From: Pirellulales bacterium
GTDB lineage: Bacteria; Planctomycetota; Planctomycetia; Pirellulales; Thermoguttaceae
Direction: 5' to 3'
Assembly: GCA_020846145.1 (NCBI GenBank)
Contig: JADLEL010000008.1
Coordinates: 1-41,418, forward strand
DNA: 41,418 bases
The number at the start of each line of letters is the position of its first letter. Within the stretch, counting starts at the first letter, position 1. This document shows, piece by piece, positions 1-7,745 of this stretch. Both the position numbers and the translations under genes were made by a program. The notes under the pieces are model-generated. The model was not told the DNA's origin. It searched no databases and saw only the letters and a list, made by a program, of their open reading frames with translations.

Positions 1-128
1 AAACATGGACCTGTCCCCTTCCCGCGGCGCGAGGGGGACAGTCCCATTTTCGCGGCGATTAAGCATTTTTTCGGCGCCATCATCTTTTGCGCCGCGAAAA
101 TCGGGACAGTCCCCTGTGAACGGTTACA
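1..128. repeat. Palindromic dispersed repeat, left copy
   Basis: This non-coding stretch contains two inverted half-sites built on GGGACAGTCCC and ATTTTCGCGGCG (about 32-58 and 90-115), so it can fold into an imperfect hairpin. The whole unit recurs in reverse orientation at 41084-41211 with roughly seven differences by eye. It probably continues beyond the left window edge. It resembles a REP- or MITE-type element; no transposase is encoded here. Confidence 0.85.
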
Positions 129-165
129 CCGATCGAAGACGGCGCAACCTAGAGTTGGGAAATTC

Positions 166-1497
166 TCATGCGTCGTACCTCGGCGCGAGGATGTGCTTGT
201 CGATCAAGGCGTTCGCCGCCTCGTTGTCCAGAAAGCGCTCCTGCTCCGGATTCCAGCGCAGTTTCTGTTTCAATAAAACCGCGATGTGCCCCAAATGGCA
301 GAACGACGTTACCCGGTGCCCGACTTCCGCCGGTTCGAGCGTTTCTTCGCGGGTTTTCACGCAGTCGATGAAATCCTGCTTGTCGGACTTCATGCGGAAT
401 TGGACCGCGTCGGGGCCGGGTTTCCAATCCAAGATCGAGGCGTGCTCGGCTTCCACCGTTTTCGCGTCGGCCCGAATCCAACCCTCGGTCCCCTCGACCT
501 TGAAATACGGCTTGTCGATCTTGTAGGTCCACTGGACACCGTTGGCGAAGCGGTAATGGCACTCGAATTGCCAGAGCACGTTCCAGAAGCTCTTTTTCGG
601 CGGATAGACGCCCTGGCCTTCGATCTCGACCGGACCCGTGCGGTCCAGGTCGGTGGCCCAGAGGGCGACGTCGTTGAAATGCGTGCCCCAATTGGTAACC
701 ATCCCGTCGCAATAATAAAGGTGCCGCATCCAACCCGGCCGGCCGAACGACTTCGGATCGTGGACCCGCCGCTGGGTATAAGCCGCATGTGGCGCAGGCC
801 CCTGCCAGCGTTCGTAATCCAACTCGGTCGGAACCGGCATGTCGGGCGCCGCCTCGAATTCGTAACCCTGATCGCCCGGGGGAACGCCGACCGTCACGCG
901 GACCGGCTTGCCCACCAAGCCGTTTCGCACCAGAGTAGCGGCGCGATGCAGCGGCTCGGTCGAGCGCATTTCGCTATCGACGCGAAATACCCGCTTCAGC
1001 CGCGCCGCGGAGTCGGCCAATTGGCGGCCTTCGGCGATCGTCCGCGTGATCGGCTTCTCCAGCGAGACGTCTTTGCCCGCCGCGAAAGCGGCCATCGCCA
1101 TTGGGGCGTGCCAATGGTCGGGCGTGGCGATCATCACGGCGTCGAGATCCTTGCGCGCCAGCAGTTCGTGAAAGTCGGCGTAGGCGGCACAACCTTGGTA
1201 TTGGCCGGAGGCTTTGGTTTTGCCATAAGCTTCGCGCACCTGCGTTTTCGCTTGATCCAATCGCCAGGAGTCAACGTCGCATACGGCCAGCACCTGCACG
1301 TCGGGCATGGTGAAAAACTGCTTTAGGTTTTTCTGCCTGGTCTGCCGGCCGACCCCGATCATTCCCACGGTAATCCGTTTGCTGGGAGCGGGCGTGGTTT
1401 CAAGTCCCAGGGCCGAGGCGGGAACGACTAGCGGCGCAGCGCAGGCGACTCCCACGGTCTGCAAAAATCGACGACGATCGAGACGGGCGGATGACAT
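166..1497 (-). CDS. Tat-exported Gfo/Idh/MocA-family oxidoreductase
   Basis: A 443-residue predicted NAD(P)-dependent oxidoreductase. Residues 8-31 form a twin-arginine signal (DRRRFLQTVG followed by a hydrophobic stretch), so export in folded form with cofactor is expected. The Rossmann fold starts near residue 42 with GMIGVGRQ, and the family EKP motif (SLEKPITRTIAEG) sits near residue 147. The C-terminal half is the alpha/beta domain seen in many planctomycetal secreted members; substrates are usually sugars or inositols but cannot be read here. The start is supported by AAGGAA eight bases upstream of the ATG. It is transcribed away from the repeat at the left edge and follows otsB by 75 bases on the same strand, with no obvious functional link. 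Family assignment is firm; substrate is unknown. Confidence 0.93.
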   Translation of the reverse strand: MSSARLDRRRFLQTVGVACAAPLVVPASALGLETTPAPSKRITVGMIGVGRQTRQKNLKQFFTMPDVQVLAVCDVDSWRLDQAKTQVREAYGKTKASGQYQGCAAYADFHELLARKDLDAVMIATPDHWHAPMAMAAFAAGKDVSLEKPITRTIAEGRQLADSAARLKRVFRVDSEMRSTEPLHRAATLVRNGLVGKPVRVTVGVPPGDQGYEFEAAPDMPVPTELDYERWQGPAPHAAYTQRRVHDPKSFGRPGWMRHLYYCDGMVTNWGTHFNDVALWATDLDRTGPVEIEGQGVYPPKKSFWNVLWQFECHYRFANGVQWTYKIDKPYFKVEGTEGWIRADAKTVEAEHASILDWKPGPDAVQFRMKSDKQDFIDCVKTREETLEPAEVGHRVTSFCHLGHIAVLLKQKLRWNPEQERFLDNEAANALIDKHILAPRYDA

Positions 1498-1572
1498 TAT
1501 AGCGTTTCCTTGACTGTTCGGGATGGAGAATCATCGGCATGATTCTGTTCTGCCTCCCCTTTAGCTCTTATG

Positions 1573-2406
1573 TTAACCGTAATAATCGTCCAATGTCAAC
1601 GGTCGATAAACAATTGGAACCACTCGAAGATATTTATCGAGAACTAGCAGAAACGATAAAAGTGCGGCAGGATCGGCTACGCAATAATGTGCGAAGTGAC
1701 GAATGCCGGCGCCTACGCCGATGCAAATCCCACCCATTTCACTAACGATTTCAAAGGCGGCATCGTCATTAGAAGCATCACCGGCGTAAAGCGGAAGCAA
1801 ATCATCTTGCCCAAGGTGTTCGAGAATGAACTTTACTGCCGTGCCTTTGTTCCAGCCCACCTCGGGAACGATTTCGATAGCTTTCGGGCCATCAGTGAAT
1901 CGCATTCGATCCAAAAAAGGTTCCGAAACAACGCTGACTTGTGATTGCAAGTCCGGGATTTGATTGATGGGAACATCCCGATAATGAACCGTCAGCCCTA
2001 TCATTTTGTCTTCCAGCCAAGCTCCGGGAAACTTGTTGATTACTTTCTGAAGTAGTCCGACAAGTGCGGAGATTGCCGGGATGGCATTCTGAAGGTCGGG
2101 ATGGGATATCAGCGTGCCACGAAGATCCAATTCCAAGCCTGAATTGCCGGCATAGCAGATATTCCGCAAAGATACGAGGGTGCGCAATTCGCTGAGTTCC
2201 CGACCGCTCAAAATGCCCAAGGCGATTCGAGATCGGCCGGCCAGACGTCGCAGCAAACGCCGCGTTCGCGGCATCATCGTAGCCAATCGGGGATGAGCGG
2301 CGAGCGGCACAAGCGTTCCGTCGTAATCGAATAGGAGCGCCAATAGTTGACCGCGCCGATAGCGGCTCATCATCATCGCCACAAGCTCCTCCAAGGAAGT
2401 AGTCAT
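1573..2406 (-). CDS. otsB: Trehalose-6-phosphate phosphatase
   Basis: A 277-residue HAD-superfamily phosphatase that would convert trehalose 6-phosphate to trehalose in the cytoplasm. Motif I is DYDGT at residues 27-31 (nucleophile Asp27), motif II is GILSGRE, the Lys motif is GWNKGTA, and motif IV is GDASNDDAAF. The start chosen is the ATG at 2406, which overlaps the otsA stop as ATGA; this indicates translational coupling. A longer reading frame upstream lies inside otsA and has no family similarity. Pairing with otsA gives the complete OtsAB route for a compatible solute or stress protectant. It lies downstream of a regulatory cluster (CsrA-receiver, TPR) on the same strand, but a gap of 367 bases separates otsA from that cluster. 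Confidence 0.95.
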   Translation of the reverse strand: MTTSLEELVAMMMSRYRRGQLLALLFDYDGTLVPLAAHPRLATMMPRTRRLLRRLAGRSRIALGILSGRELSELRTLVSLRNICYAGNSGLELDLRGTLISHPDLQNAIPAISALVGLLQKVINKFPGAWLEDKMIGLTVHYRDVPINQIPDLQSQVSVVSEPFLDRMRFTDGPKAIEIVPEVGWNKGTAVKFILEHLGQDDLLPLYAGDASNDDAAFEIVSEMGGICIGVGAGIRHFAHYCVADPAALLSFLLVLDKYLRVVPIVYRPLTLDDYYG

Positions 2407-3899
2407 GCAAGTTCTCCCACGGATTGTTGAACGTGAATCAATTTGCTTGCTTCCGAGAGTAACATCCCTGCCCAACGATAAACGTTGTTGTCGGCGATCT
2501 GCTGTTGCATGCGGCTCATGCGAAGTTCCTGCTCTTCGGGAGGCATGGACAAAGCCAAGTGAAGCCCTTCGGCAAAATCATCGATGGCATAGGGATTGAT
2601 TAATATCGCGTCGAGCAATTCGCGGGCGGCTCCTGTAAAGCGGGAAAGCACGAGCACGCCCTGGCGGTCGGTGCGGGCGGCCACAAATTCCTTGGCCACC
2701 AGATTCATTCCGTCGTGCAGGGAGCTCACCACGCCGACCGTTGCAATTCGATTGACGGCATGAATTTGCTGGGAATTGTGATGTTCATTGAGAAAAATGA
2801 TCGGCCGCCAAGAGTTTTGGCCGTGCCGCCAATTGATTTCTTCCACTTGGGCGCGCAAATCGTCGTTCAATTGACGGTAACTGGGAATGTGCGTGCGGCT
2901 TGGTGCTCCGATTTGCACGAAGCATATCTTTGCTTTCCACTCTGGATGGTTCGTAAGCAGGCGATCCACGGCGGCAAAGCGTTCAGGAATGCCTTTGGTG
3001 TAATCGACGCGATCGACGCCCACCAAAATGCGCTCGTTTTTGATTCCCCAAGTTTTTCGCAGCCGCCTTTCGACTTCTTCCAAATTCGAGGGTAAACACG
3101 ACGCAACCGCTTCAGGATCGATGCTGATTGGAAACGGCCGGACCATCGTGGTGTGCCCGCCGCGAGTCACCGCGAAATGCTCCATATCCACTTTTGCCTC
3201 CAAAGTGCGGTCGATCGTATCCAAATAGTTGTTGCAATGATACTGAATGTGAAAGGCCAGGAGGTCGTTACCCAGCATTCCGTCCAGAATTTCATCCTGC
3301 CACGGACAAACGCGAAATACTTCGCGATTCGGCCAAGGTATATGCCAAAATTGGGCAATGACGATATCGGGGCGGGCCTCCTTGAGCATCCGTGGAAGCA
3401 AGGCGAAATGATAATCCTGCACGAACACCACGGCGGGGCCTTCGCCCACTTCTTCCAGCACCGCGTCGGCGAATTTTCGATTGACCCGGCGATATTGCAA
3501 CCAGTCTTCGGAATCGAATTGCGGCCGTTTATAGACGACGTGGCATAACGGCCATAACGCTTCATTGGAAAATCCGTAGTAGTATCCTTGTTCTTCGCCT
3601 TTCGTAAGCCAGACGCGGCGAAGCGTGTATTCCGCCCTTTCGTCCGGAACGCCCACGCGATCGAATTCATCGACTACCGCGCGATCGGCGTTTCCGCTGC
3701 CGTGTGCGATCCAGGTTCCGCCGCACGCCCGCATAACCGGATCCAATGCCGTCGTTAAACCACTTGCGGGGCGCATGCAGCGTATCTCGTTCCCTTCATA
3801 AACGTGGATATAGGGTTCCCGATTGGCAACGATCAGCAATTTGGAACCGCCCAACCGTTCCTTGATCGTCTCTTCCAAGCGTTGTTTCGACCAAGCCAT
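2403..3899 (-). CDS. otsA: Trehalose-6-phosphate synthase (GT20)
   Basis: A 498-residue glycosyltransferase of family 20, predicted to join UDP-glucose (or another NDP-glucose) and glucose 6-phosphate into trehalose 6-phosphate. Recognisable motifs are VANREPY near the N terminus, GGTWIAHGSG, WHIPWPNREVFR, the RVDYTKGI loop and the C-terminal SSLHDGMNLVAKEFVA nucleotide-sugar site. The ATG at 3899 is preferred over a frame opening 33 codons earlier because AAGGAG lies nine bases upstream of it and the extra residues are unlike the family. It overlaps otsB by four bases. Length is slightly above the roughly 470 residues of the E. coli enzyme. No convincing promoter was seen in the 367-base leader. 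Confidence 0.96.
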   Translation of the reverse strand: MAWSKQRLEETIKERLGGSKLLIVANREPYIHVYEGNEIRCMRPASGLTTALDPVMRACGGTWIAHGSGNADRAVVDEFDRVGVPDERAEYTLRRVWLTKGEEQGYYYGFSNEALWPLCHVVYKRPQFDSEDWLQYRRVNRKFADAVLEEVGEGPAVVFVQDYHFALLPRMLKEARPDIVIAQFWHIPWPNREVFRVCPWQDEILDGMLGNDLLAFHIQYHCNNYLDTIDRTLEAKVDMEHFAVTRGGHTTMVRPFPISIDPEAVASCLPSNLEEVERRLRKTWGIKNERILVGVDRVDYTKGIPERFAAVDRLLTNHPEWKAKICFVQIGAPSRTHIPSYRQLNDDLRAQVEEINWRHGQNSWRPIIFLNEHHNSQQIHAVNRIATVGVVSSLHDGMNLVAKEFVAARTDRQGVLVLSRFTGAARELLDAILINPYAIDDFAEGLHLALSMPPEEQELRMSRMQQQIADNNVYRWAGMLLSEASKLIHVQQSVGELA

Positions 3900-4266
3900 G
3901 ACAGACTCCTTTTCCACATATTCAATTCGATTAAATGTTCGATTCGATCCAATGTATATCAAGCGAAGAAAACGCAGGATGCAGGCTGATCGAGACACAG
4001 AATCATGGCGAAATAATCTCGTAATTGCCGGGTAAGCAAAAAATGCTCTCGAACGAACTCATGGCCGCTTTGTCCCATTCGCTGGCGTTTATCCGCATAA
4101 CGGAGTAAATACCGAATACGATAACCGTGCGGAGTGCATCAAGCAATTCCCGTAAATTCAAACAGGCTCGCCCCGTCGCCCGACGCGATAAGCTGCAATC
4201 GAATAATGCGAAAGGTTCCGCGGTACTCATGGATTTAGGCCTTATCGTCGAAATATCCGTTGAAAA
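3900..4266. other. Intergenic leader upstream of otsA, no gene seen
   Basis: There is no supported coding sequence between the TPR gene and otsA. A 75-codon frame on the minus strand (4003-4230) has no family resemblance, poor codon bias and only a weak ribosome binding site. I searched the minus strand for a -24/-12 sigma54 site and found only a poor GG-N10-GC match near 4082-4095. The long leader could hold the otsAB promoter, but I cannot place it. Confidence 0.5.
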
Positions 4267-4827
4267 TCATGCCGTCTTTTGCTTCAATCTACCTAGTACA
4301 TCTCGGGCGGCTTGCGCTACAGCGCCCTCCTTTCCGTCTCGCTGCACAGCCAACTTCCAGCAGAGGGCGGCTTGGCGCATTTTTTGCGCCTCGGCGAAGA
4401 TATCCCCCAAGATCAGGCAAACCGTCGGCATATCTTTGTACTCGTTTGCCAAACTGACGAGTTCTTGGAGAGTATCCGTCCTTACCCCCAATCCATGATA
4501 GGCAAATGCGTCGTGAAGGCGGTCGGCGACGGGTCGCTTATCTTCCGGGAGGCTCAGTTCAAGAAGATCGTGGCTCGCGGCATAGTCTTTCAAGGCCGCC
4601 TTGCAATAAGCCAACAGGATTGCCGGTCGGGGATGTTCCACATTCGATGCCACAACCGCTTTTAGGACCGTCGCTGCGTTTTCGTATTCTTTCTTCAGAA
4701 TCAAATTGTGAGCGAATACGAACGCCCGTTGAGGATCGAGAAGATAACTTCGTTCGCCGATTCGCAAGCGAATTCTACTTTCTTGCAAGTCGATAGCTCG
4801 TTTCGGACTATTTCGAGAAACCGTCAT
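4267..4827 (-). CDS. TPR-repeat protein of unknown function
   Basis: A 186-residue soluble protein. From about residue 38 it has helical pairs typical of tetratricopeptide repeats, e.g. DPQRAFVFAHNLILKKEYEN, then RPAILLAYCKAALKDYAASH, and near the C terminus CLILGDIFAEAQKMRQAALC. Such proteins act as protein-protein scaffolds. The ATG at 4827 is preceded by GGGGAG at good spacing; a frame opening 58 codons upstream would overlap the preceding membrane gene and lacks similarity. It is third in a row with the CsrA-receiver gene and a small membrane protein, so it may be part of the same regulated unit. It resembles the small TPR chaperones and tetratricopeptide partners found next to secretion or signalling genes, but no specific partner can be named. 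Confidence 0.75.
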   Translation of the reverse strand: MTVSRNSPKRAIDLQESRIRLRIGERSYLLDPQRAFVFAHNLILKKEYENAATVLKAVVASNVEHPRPAILLAYCKAALKDYAASHDLLELSLPEDKRPVADRLHDAFAYHGLGVRTDTLQELVSLANEYKDMPTVCLILGDIFAEAQKMRQAALCWKLAVQRDGKEGAVAQAARDVLGRLKQKTA

Positions 4828-4907
4828 GATCCATCTCCCCTTCGTGGAAATTGCTTGGATTCGAAGCAACCCGAGCCATTTTTCATGAACTATAGGAAAT
4901 TGCCCCG

Positions 4908-5255
4908 TCAAAGAAAGTAGTTTCCAAAAATATTTGTCGCTGCCCAGATCGATAATGCCGAGGGCACGAAAACATACATAAAACGTCGAAAGTCCTTCCA
5001 CGTCGATATTTGGCCGTCAGTCAAAGTACATTGGCCGGAACGCTGATCCACCCACCTTGCCAAAACCACCAACGCCAAAATGAAAAAAAACGTCATGTCC
5101 GTCCCCGAAAACCAGCTTTTATCCTCGGTCGTATTGCCGTACAAGATCGCGAAAAGAACGGCGGGACCGAGAAGCATCCAAAAAACATGAACTACAAGAA
5201 CATATAAGCTGTTCACCGCCTTCGATTGCGCGGTGTTTTTGTCTGTTTCATTCAT
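4908..5255 (-). CDS. Small integral membrane protein, unknown
   Basis: A 115-residue protein with three predicted transmembrane segments at about residues 17-41, 55-71 and 92-111, separated by short polar loops; the first 16 residues are hydrophilic and likely cytoplasmic. No family was recognised. The ATG at 5255 is chosen because a strong CCTCCTT complement (AAGGAGG) sits 11 bases upstream at 5267-5273; the alternative TTG seven codons earlier would put the ribosome binding site inside the coding region. It lies 55 bases after the CsrA-receiver gene and 80 bases before the TPR gene on the same strand, so co-transcription is likely. Confidence 0.7.
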   Translation of the reverse strand: MNETDKNTAQSKAVNSLYVLVVHVFWMLLGPAVLFAILYGNTTEDKSWFSGTDMTFFFILALVVLARWVDQRSGQCTLTDGQISTWKDFRRFMYVFVPSALSIWAATNIFGNYFL

Positions 5256-5310
5256 GGTTAGTCGGACCTCCTTCAATAAACTGGACCTGGATTATTGCCC
5301 CCCTACGATT

Positions 5311-5916
5311 TCATCGTGCTGTCGTCGATCCTGTGTTTACCAAGTGAGATCGGCGGCAATGATGAAGAATTCGTGAAATCCGTTCGGCAAGACTCTTAAC
5401 CGAAATCGGTTTCTTTTGAAAATCGCTGATGTCGTAAGAACTGATGTTGAATAACACGGATGAATCGGTTCCATACGTGAGAATCAACACGGGTATTTTC
5501 GGCACATCCGATCCCTCATTCATTATGGCCAACACGCCGTCGCCTCCGCCCCAGGGCAGGATGGGTTCGAGGACCATCAATTCCGGCGAATATTTTCGAA
5601 GTTTCTCCAGACAATCCAAGGCATCTGAAGAAGTTAAGACCTCATACCCATGCTTCGTCAAATACTCTTCATATCGCGTTAAAAGAAATTCATCGGGATC
5701 AACCAGAAGCACGCGAATCGGCATGGATTCCTCCTTGGAAACCGGATCGCACTCGTTATTGATGCGATCCCATATTTCTTTTCGATGGACGGGAACCTGT
5801 GTGGGAGCGGCAATTCCCAACCGGACCGACTTGGCTCCGACACCCAGAACCTTGACGGAAAGTTGACAGCTAGGCATAACAATCTCCTCTCCGATCTTGC
5901 GACTGAGAACCAGCAT
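5311..5916 (-). CDS. CsrA fused to a receiver-like domain
   Basis: A 201-residue protein. Residues 1-60 are a complete CsrA/RsmE RNA-binding domain (MLVLSRKIGEEI; VKVLGVGAKSVRLGI; VPVHRKEIWDRI), with Arg6 and Arg45 matching the two RNA-contact arginines of E. coli CsrA (Arg6, Arg44). Residues 65-187 form a response-regulator receiver fold: acidic pocket D73/D75/E76, Thr147 and the K169-P170 switch pair. At the phosphoacceptor position (LMVLEP) there is Glu117 instead of Asp. CsrA normally blocks ribosome binding at GGA motifs; the receiver may mimic a permanently active form. There is no stop codon between the domains, but an excellent ribosome binding site precedes Met65, so a free receiver may also be made. 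AAGGAG precedes the first ATG. It is first in a unit with a membrane and a TPR protein and has a sigma54 site upstream. Confidence 0.9.
   Translation of the reverse strand: MLVLSRKIGEEIVMPSCQLSVKVLGVGAKSVRLGIAAPTQVPVHRKEIWDRINNECDPVSKEESMPIRVLLVDPDEFLLTRYEEYLTKHGYEVLTSSDALDCLEKLRKYSPELMVLEPILPWGGGDGVLAIMNEGSDVPKIPVLILTYGTDSSVLFNISSYDISDFQKKPISVKSLAERISRILHHCRRSHLVNTGSTTAR
5722..5736 (-). promoter_or_regulatory. Internal ribosome binding site and start (Met65)
   Basis: On the minus strand AAGGAGG (5736-5730) lies five bases before an in-frame ATG (5724-5722) at the start of the receiver domain. The sequence also contains a GGA core of the kind CsrA recognises. It could allow separate translation of the receiver, and CsrA could repress it. 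This is inferred from sequence only. Confidence 0.6.
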
Positions 5917-6009
5917 GTCGTGTACTCCTTCTCCCGTCGAGGAGCAATTTTGCGGTTTATTCGATGCTGTCTAGCCATTTCAGGCACTTCATTCGCTATT
6001 TGAAGAATC

Positions 6010-6024
6010 GCAAAGATTGCGCCA
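6010..6024 (-). promoter_or_regulatory. Predicted sigma54 (-24/-12) promoter of the csrA-receiver unit
   Basis: Read on the minus strand the sequence is TGGCGCAATCTTTGC. It matches the sigma54 consensus TGGCAC-N5-TTGC at every conserved position except one (G for A). Transcription would start near 5998, giving a leader of about 82 bases before the ATG at 5916. The nearby NtrC-family activator (7746-9179) retains the GAFTGA sigma54 contact loop and is its natural candidate. Confidence 0.65.
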
Positions 6025-6043
6025 ATCGCGGCGTTTTCACGGC

Positions 6044-6072
6044 TTGCAAGAGGTAAGTCGTTATTGCATAAT
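6044..6072 (+). promoter_or_regulatory. Predicted sigma70-type promoter for the histidine kinase
   Basis: TTGCAA (6044-6049), a 17-base spacer and CATAAT (6067-6072) face the kinase gene, giving a leader of about 110 bases. It overlaps the upstream side of the divergent sigma54 site, so the two directions may influence each other. Confidence 0.45.
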
Positions 6073-6188
6073 AGGTTAAGTCCACGATACTATTTTGTCT
6101 CCCAATATTTTTACCTAGCTTTATCCGCAGAATTGAAAAACATTTATCCTCCAGTGGATATATCCTTTCCATTCCCTGAAAGACCGTT

Positions 6189-7694
6189 ATGTGGAAAAGA
6201 GTTGTAGCTCCGGTGTTTTTTGTGGTGTCGCTCTGGGTCGTCATCAGCGTTTCGACCACCTTCTATATCAATTGGCTGTATGAATCGTATTCCAATGTTC
6301 TCCGGGAGAATGTAAGCTCAATCCAGGCAGCCGGGGCGATGCAACATTCGCTCTGGCGCCTTCAATCCGCCGTAAAGAACGCCGTGAAAAATCCTTCGGA
6401 GAGTGCCTGGAATACCGTGAGCGATTGGGAGTTGCTCTTTCAGCAACATTTATCCGACGCCGAACATACGGCTTTCACGGAAGAAGAAAAGAACATCGTC
6501 GCGTCCATACGCGACGGTTTCGGGGCGTATGTAAAGCACGCCCAAACGCTCAAGGAACGGAGCGAAAACCAGCCCAAAGCAGTAGTCCTCGAATCGGGAG
6601 AATTTACGAGTTTAGCTCAAAATGTCGCCGATCCTTGCAATGAATTGCTTGGACACAATAAATCATTGATGCTCCTTGCAACGACTTCAAGCAATCGACT
6701 AGTCGCTTCGTTTTATGTGATACGGCTGGTTTTTCTTACGGCGGGCCCCTTGATCGGAATAGTTTTCGGCATTTGGGTAGCGAGAGGTTTGCACCGTTCC
6801 ATATCCCAAATCAAAGTCGTCTTACAAAGCGCCTCCAGCGAACTGGAGCAAGAGGTCGGGCATATCGATATCCTTGCCGCCGACGACTTGACCGGCGTAC
6901 ATCGACAATTAGGGATTGTTTCTGGACACATTACCAAAGTATTGGAACAACTTCAGGAAACACGGCGCGAGGTCATTCGTGCCGAACGGTTGGCCGCTGT
7001 GGGTGAATTGGCGGCCGGAGTGGCGCACGAACTTCGGAATCCCCTCACTTCGGTCAAGCTTCTTATTCAAACCGAAGCACAGCGTCATTCGGCTCGACCG
7101 ATGGACGAGAGGGAGTTGCAAATCATCCAGGAAGAAATCGCCCGCATGGAAAGGACAATTCAAGGGCTGCTCGATTTCGCTCGACCGCCGGCATTGCGAC
7201 GAACCCGGCATGACTTACGGGAGACCGTGCATCGGGCGGTGAAACTTGTGGAAGGTCGCGCCAAACAGCAAAATGTTTCGATTTATGAAGATTTATCCGA
7301 TCTCCCTCTATGGATCAACGGAGATCCTGAACAACTGCACCAGGTGTTCGTCAATTTGCTCTTGAACGGGATCGATTCCATGGCTCAAGGAGGAACTCTC
7401 AATGTAATTGCTCAAGTATCTTCCAACGATAATACTATTTGTTGCGTATCATTTTCCGATGTGGGAATCGGAATTCCCGATATAATTCTCGAACGCATTT
7501 TTGAACCGTTTGTCACCACCAAGGAACGAGGGACGGGCTTGGGACTGGCGGTGAGCCGCCGAATCGTGCAAGAACATCAGGGGGAGTTAAAAGCGGCTAA
7601 TCAAAGCGATAAAGGCGCTGTTTTTACCGTCGAATTGCCATTGTCTTCGGAAAAATCCGGCGTTACTAAAGAACTGATCGGCACATTGTCCTGA
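6189..7694 (+). CDS. NtrB-type membrane sensor histidine kinase
   Basis: A 501-residue kinase. Transmembrane helix 1 is at about residues 6-28, followed by a helical sensor region of about 140 residues that should be periplasmic, and helix 2 at about 171-198 with a linker to 255. The DHp domain carries the phosphorylated His280 in AHELRNPLT. The ATPase domain has the N box (NLLLNGIDSM), G1 (DVGIGIP), F box (FEPFVTTK) and G2 (GTGLGLAV). No PAS domain is evident. It would autophosphorylate on a signal sensed outside and pass phosphate to Asp52 of the activator encoded 51 bases downstream. There is only a weak ribosome binding site (GAAAGACC). The sensed signal is unknown; location next to the CsrA-receiver and trehalose genes hints at stress, which is inference. 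Confidence 0.93.
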   Translation: MWKRVVAPVFFVVSLWVVISVSTTFYINWLYESYSNVLRENVSSIQAAGAMQHSLWRLQSAVKNAVKNPSESAWNTVSDWELLFQQHLSDAEHTAFTEEEKNIVASIRDGFGAYVKHAQTLKERSENQPKAVVLESGEFTSLAQNVADPCNELLGHNKSLMLLATTSSNRLVASFYVIRLVFLTAGPLIGIVFGIWVARGLHRSISQIKVVLQSASSELEQEVGHIDILAADDLTGVHRQLGIVSGHITKVLEQLQETRREVIRAERLAAVGELAAGVAHELRNPLTSVKLLIQTEAQRHSARPMDERELQIIQEEIARMERTIQGLLDFARPPALRRTRHDLRETVHRAVKLVEGRAKQQNVSIYEDLSDLPLWINGDPEQLHQVFVNLLLNGIDSMAQGGTLNVIAQVSSNDNTICCVSFSDVGIGIPDIILERIFEPFVTTKERGTGLGLAVSRRIVQEHQGELKAANQSDKGAVFTVELPLSSEKSGVTKELIGTLS

Positions 7695-7745
7695 AAAGTC
7701 GCACACCATAAGATTAATAACCGAAAACACTTTCGGAGTCGAGTC

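Noticed and set aside
1528..1545. Hairpin GAATCAT-N4-ATGATTC after otsB
   Set aside because: The arms are short and there is no T-tract on the transcribed side, so a terminator call is not supported.
4003..4230. 75-codon minus-strand frame between the TPR gene and otsA
   Set aside because: It has no family resemblance, a weak ribosome binding site and codon use unlike its neighbours. I treat the stretch as leader sequence.
5983..5997. AGGCACTTCATTCGC on the plus strand as a second sigma54 site for the kinase
   Set aside because: It has mismatches at the first position and within the -12 element (TCGC for TTGC). The TTGCAA-N17-CATAAT site explains the kinase gene better.
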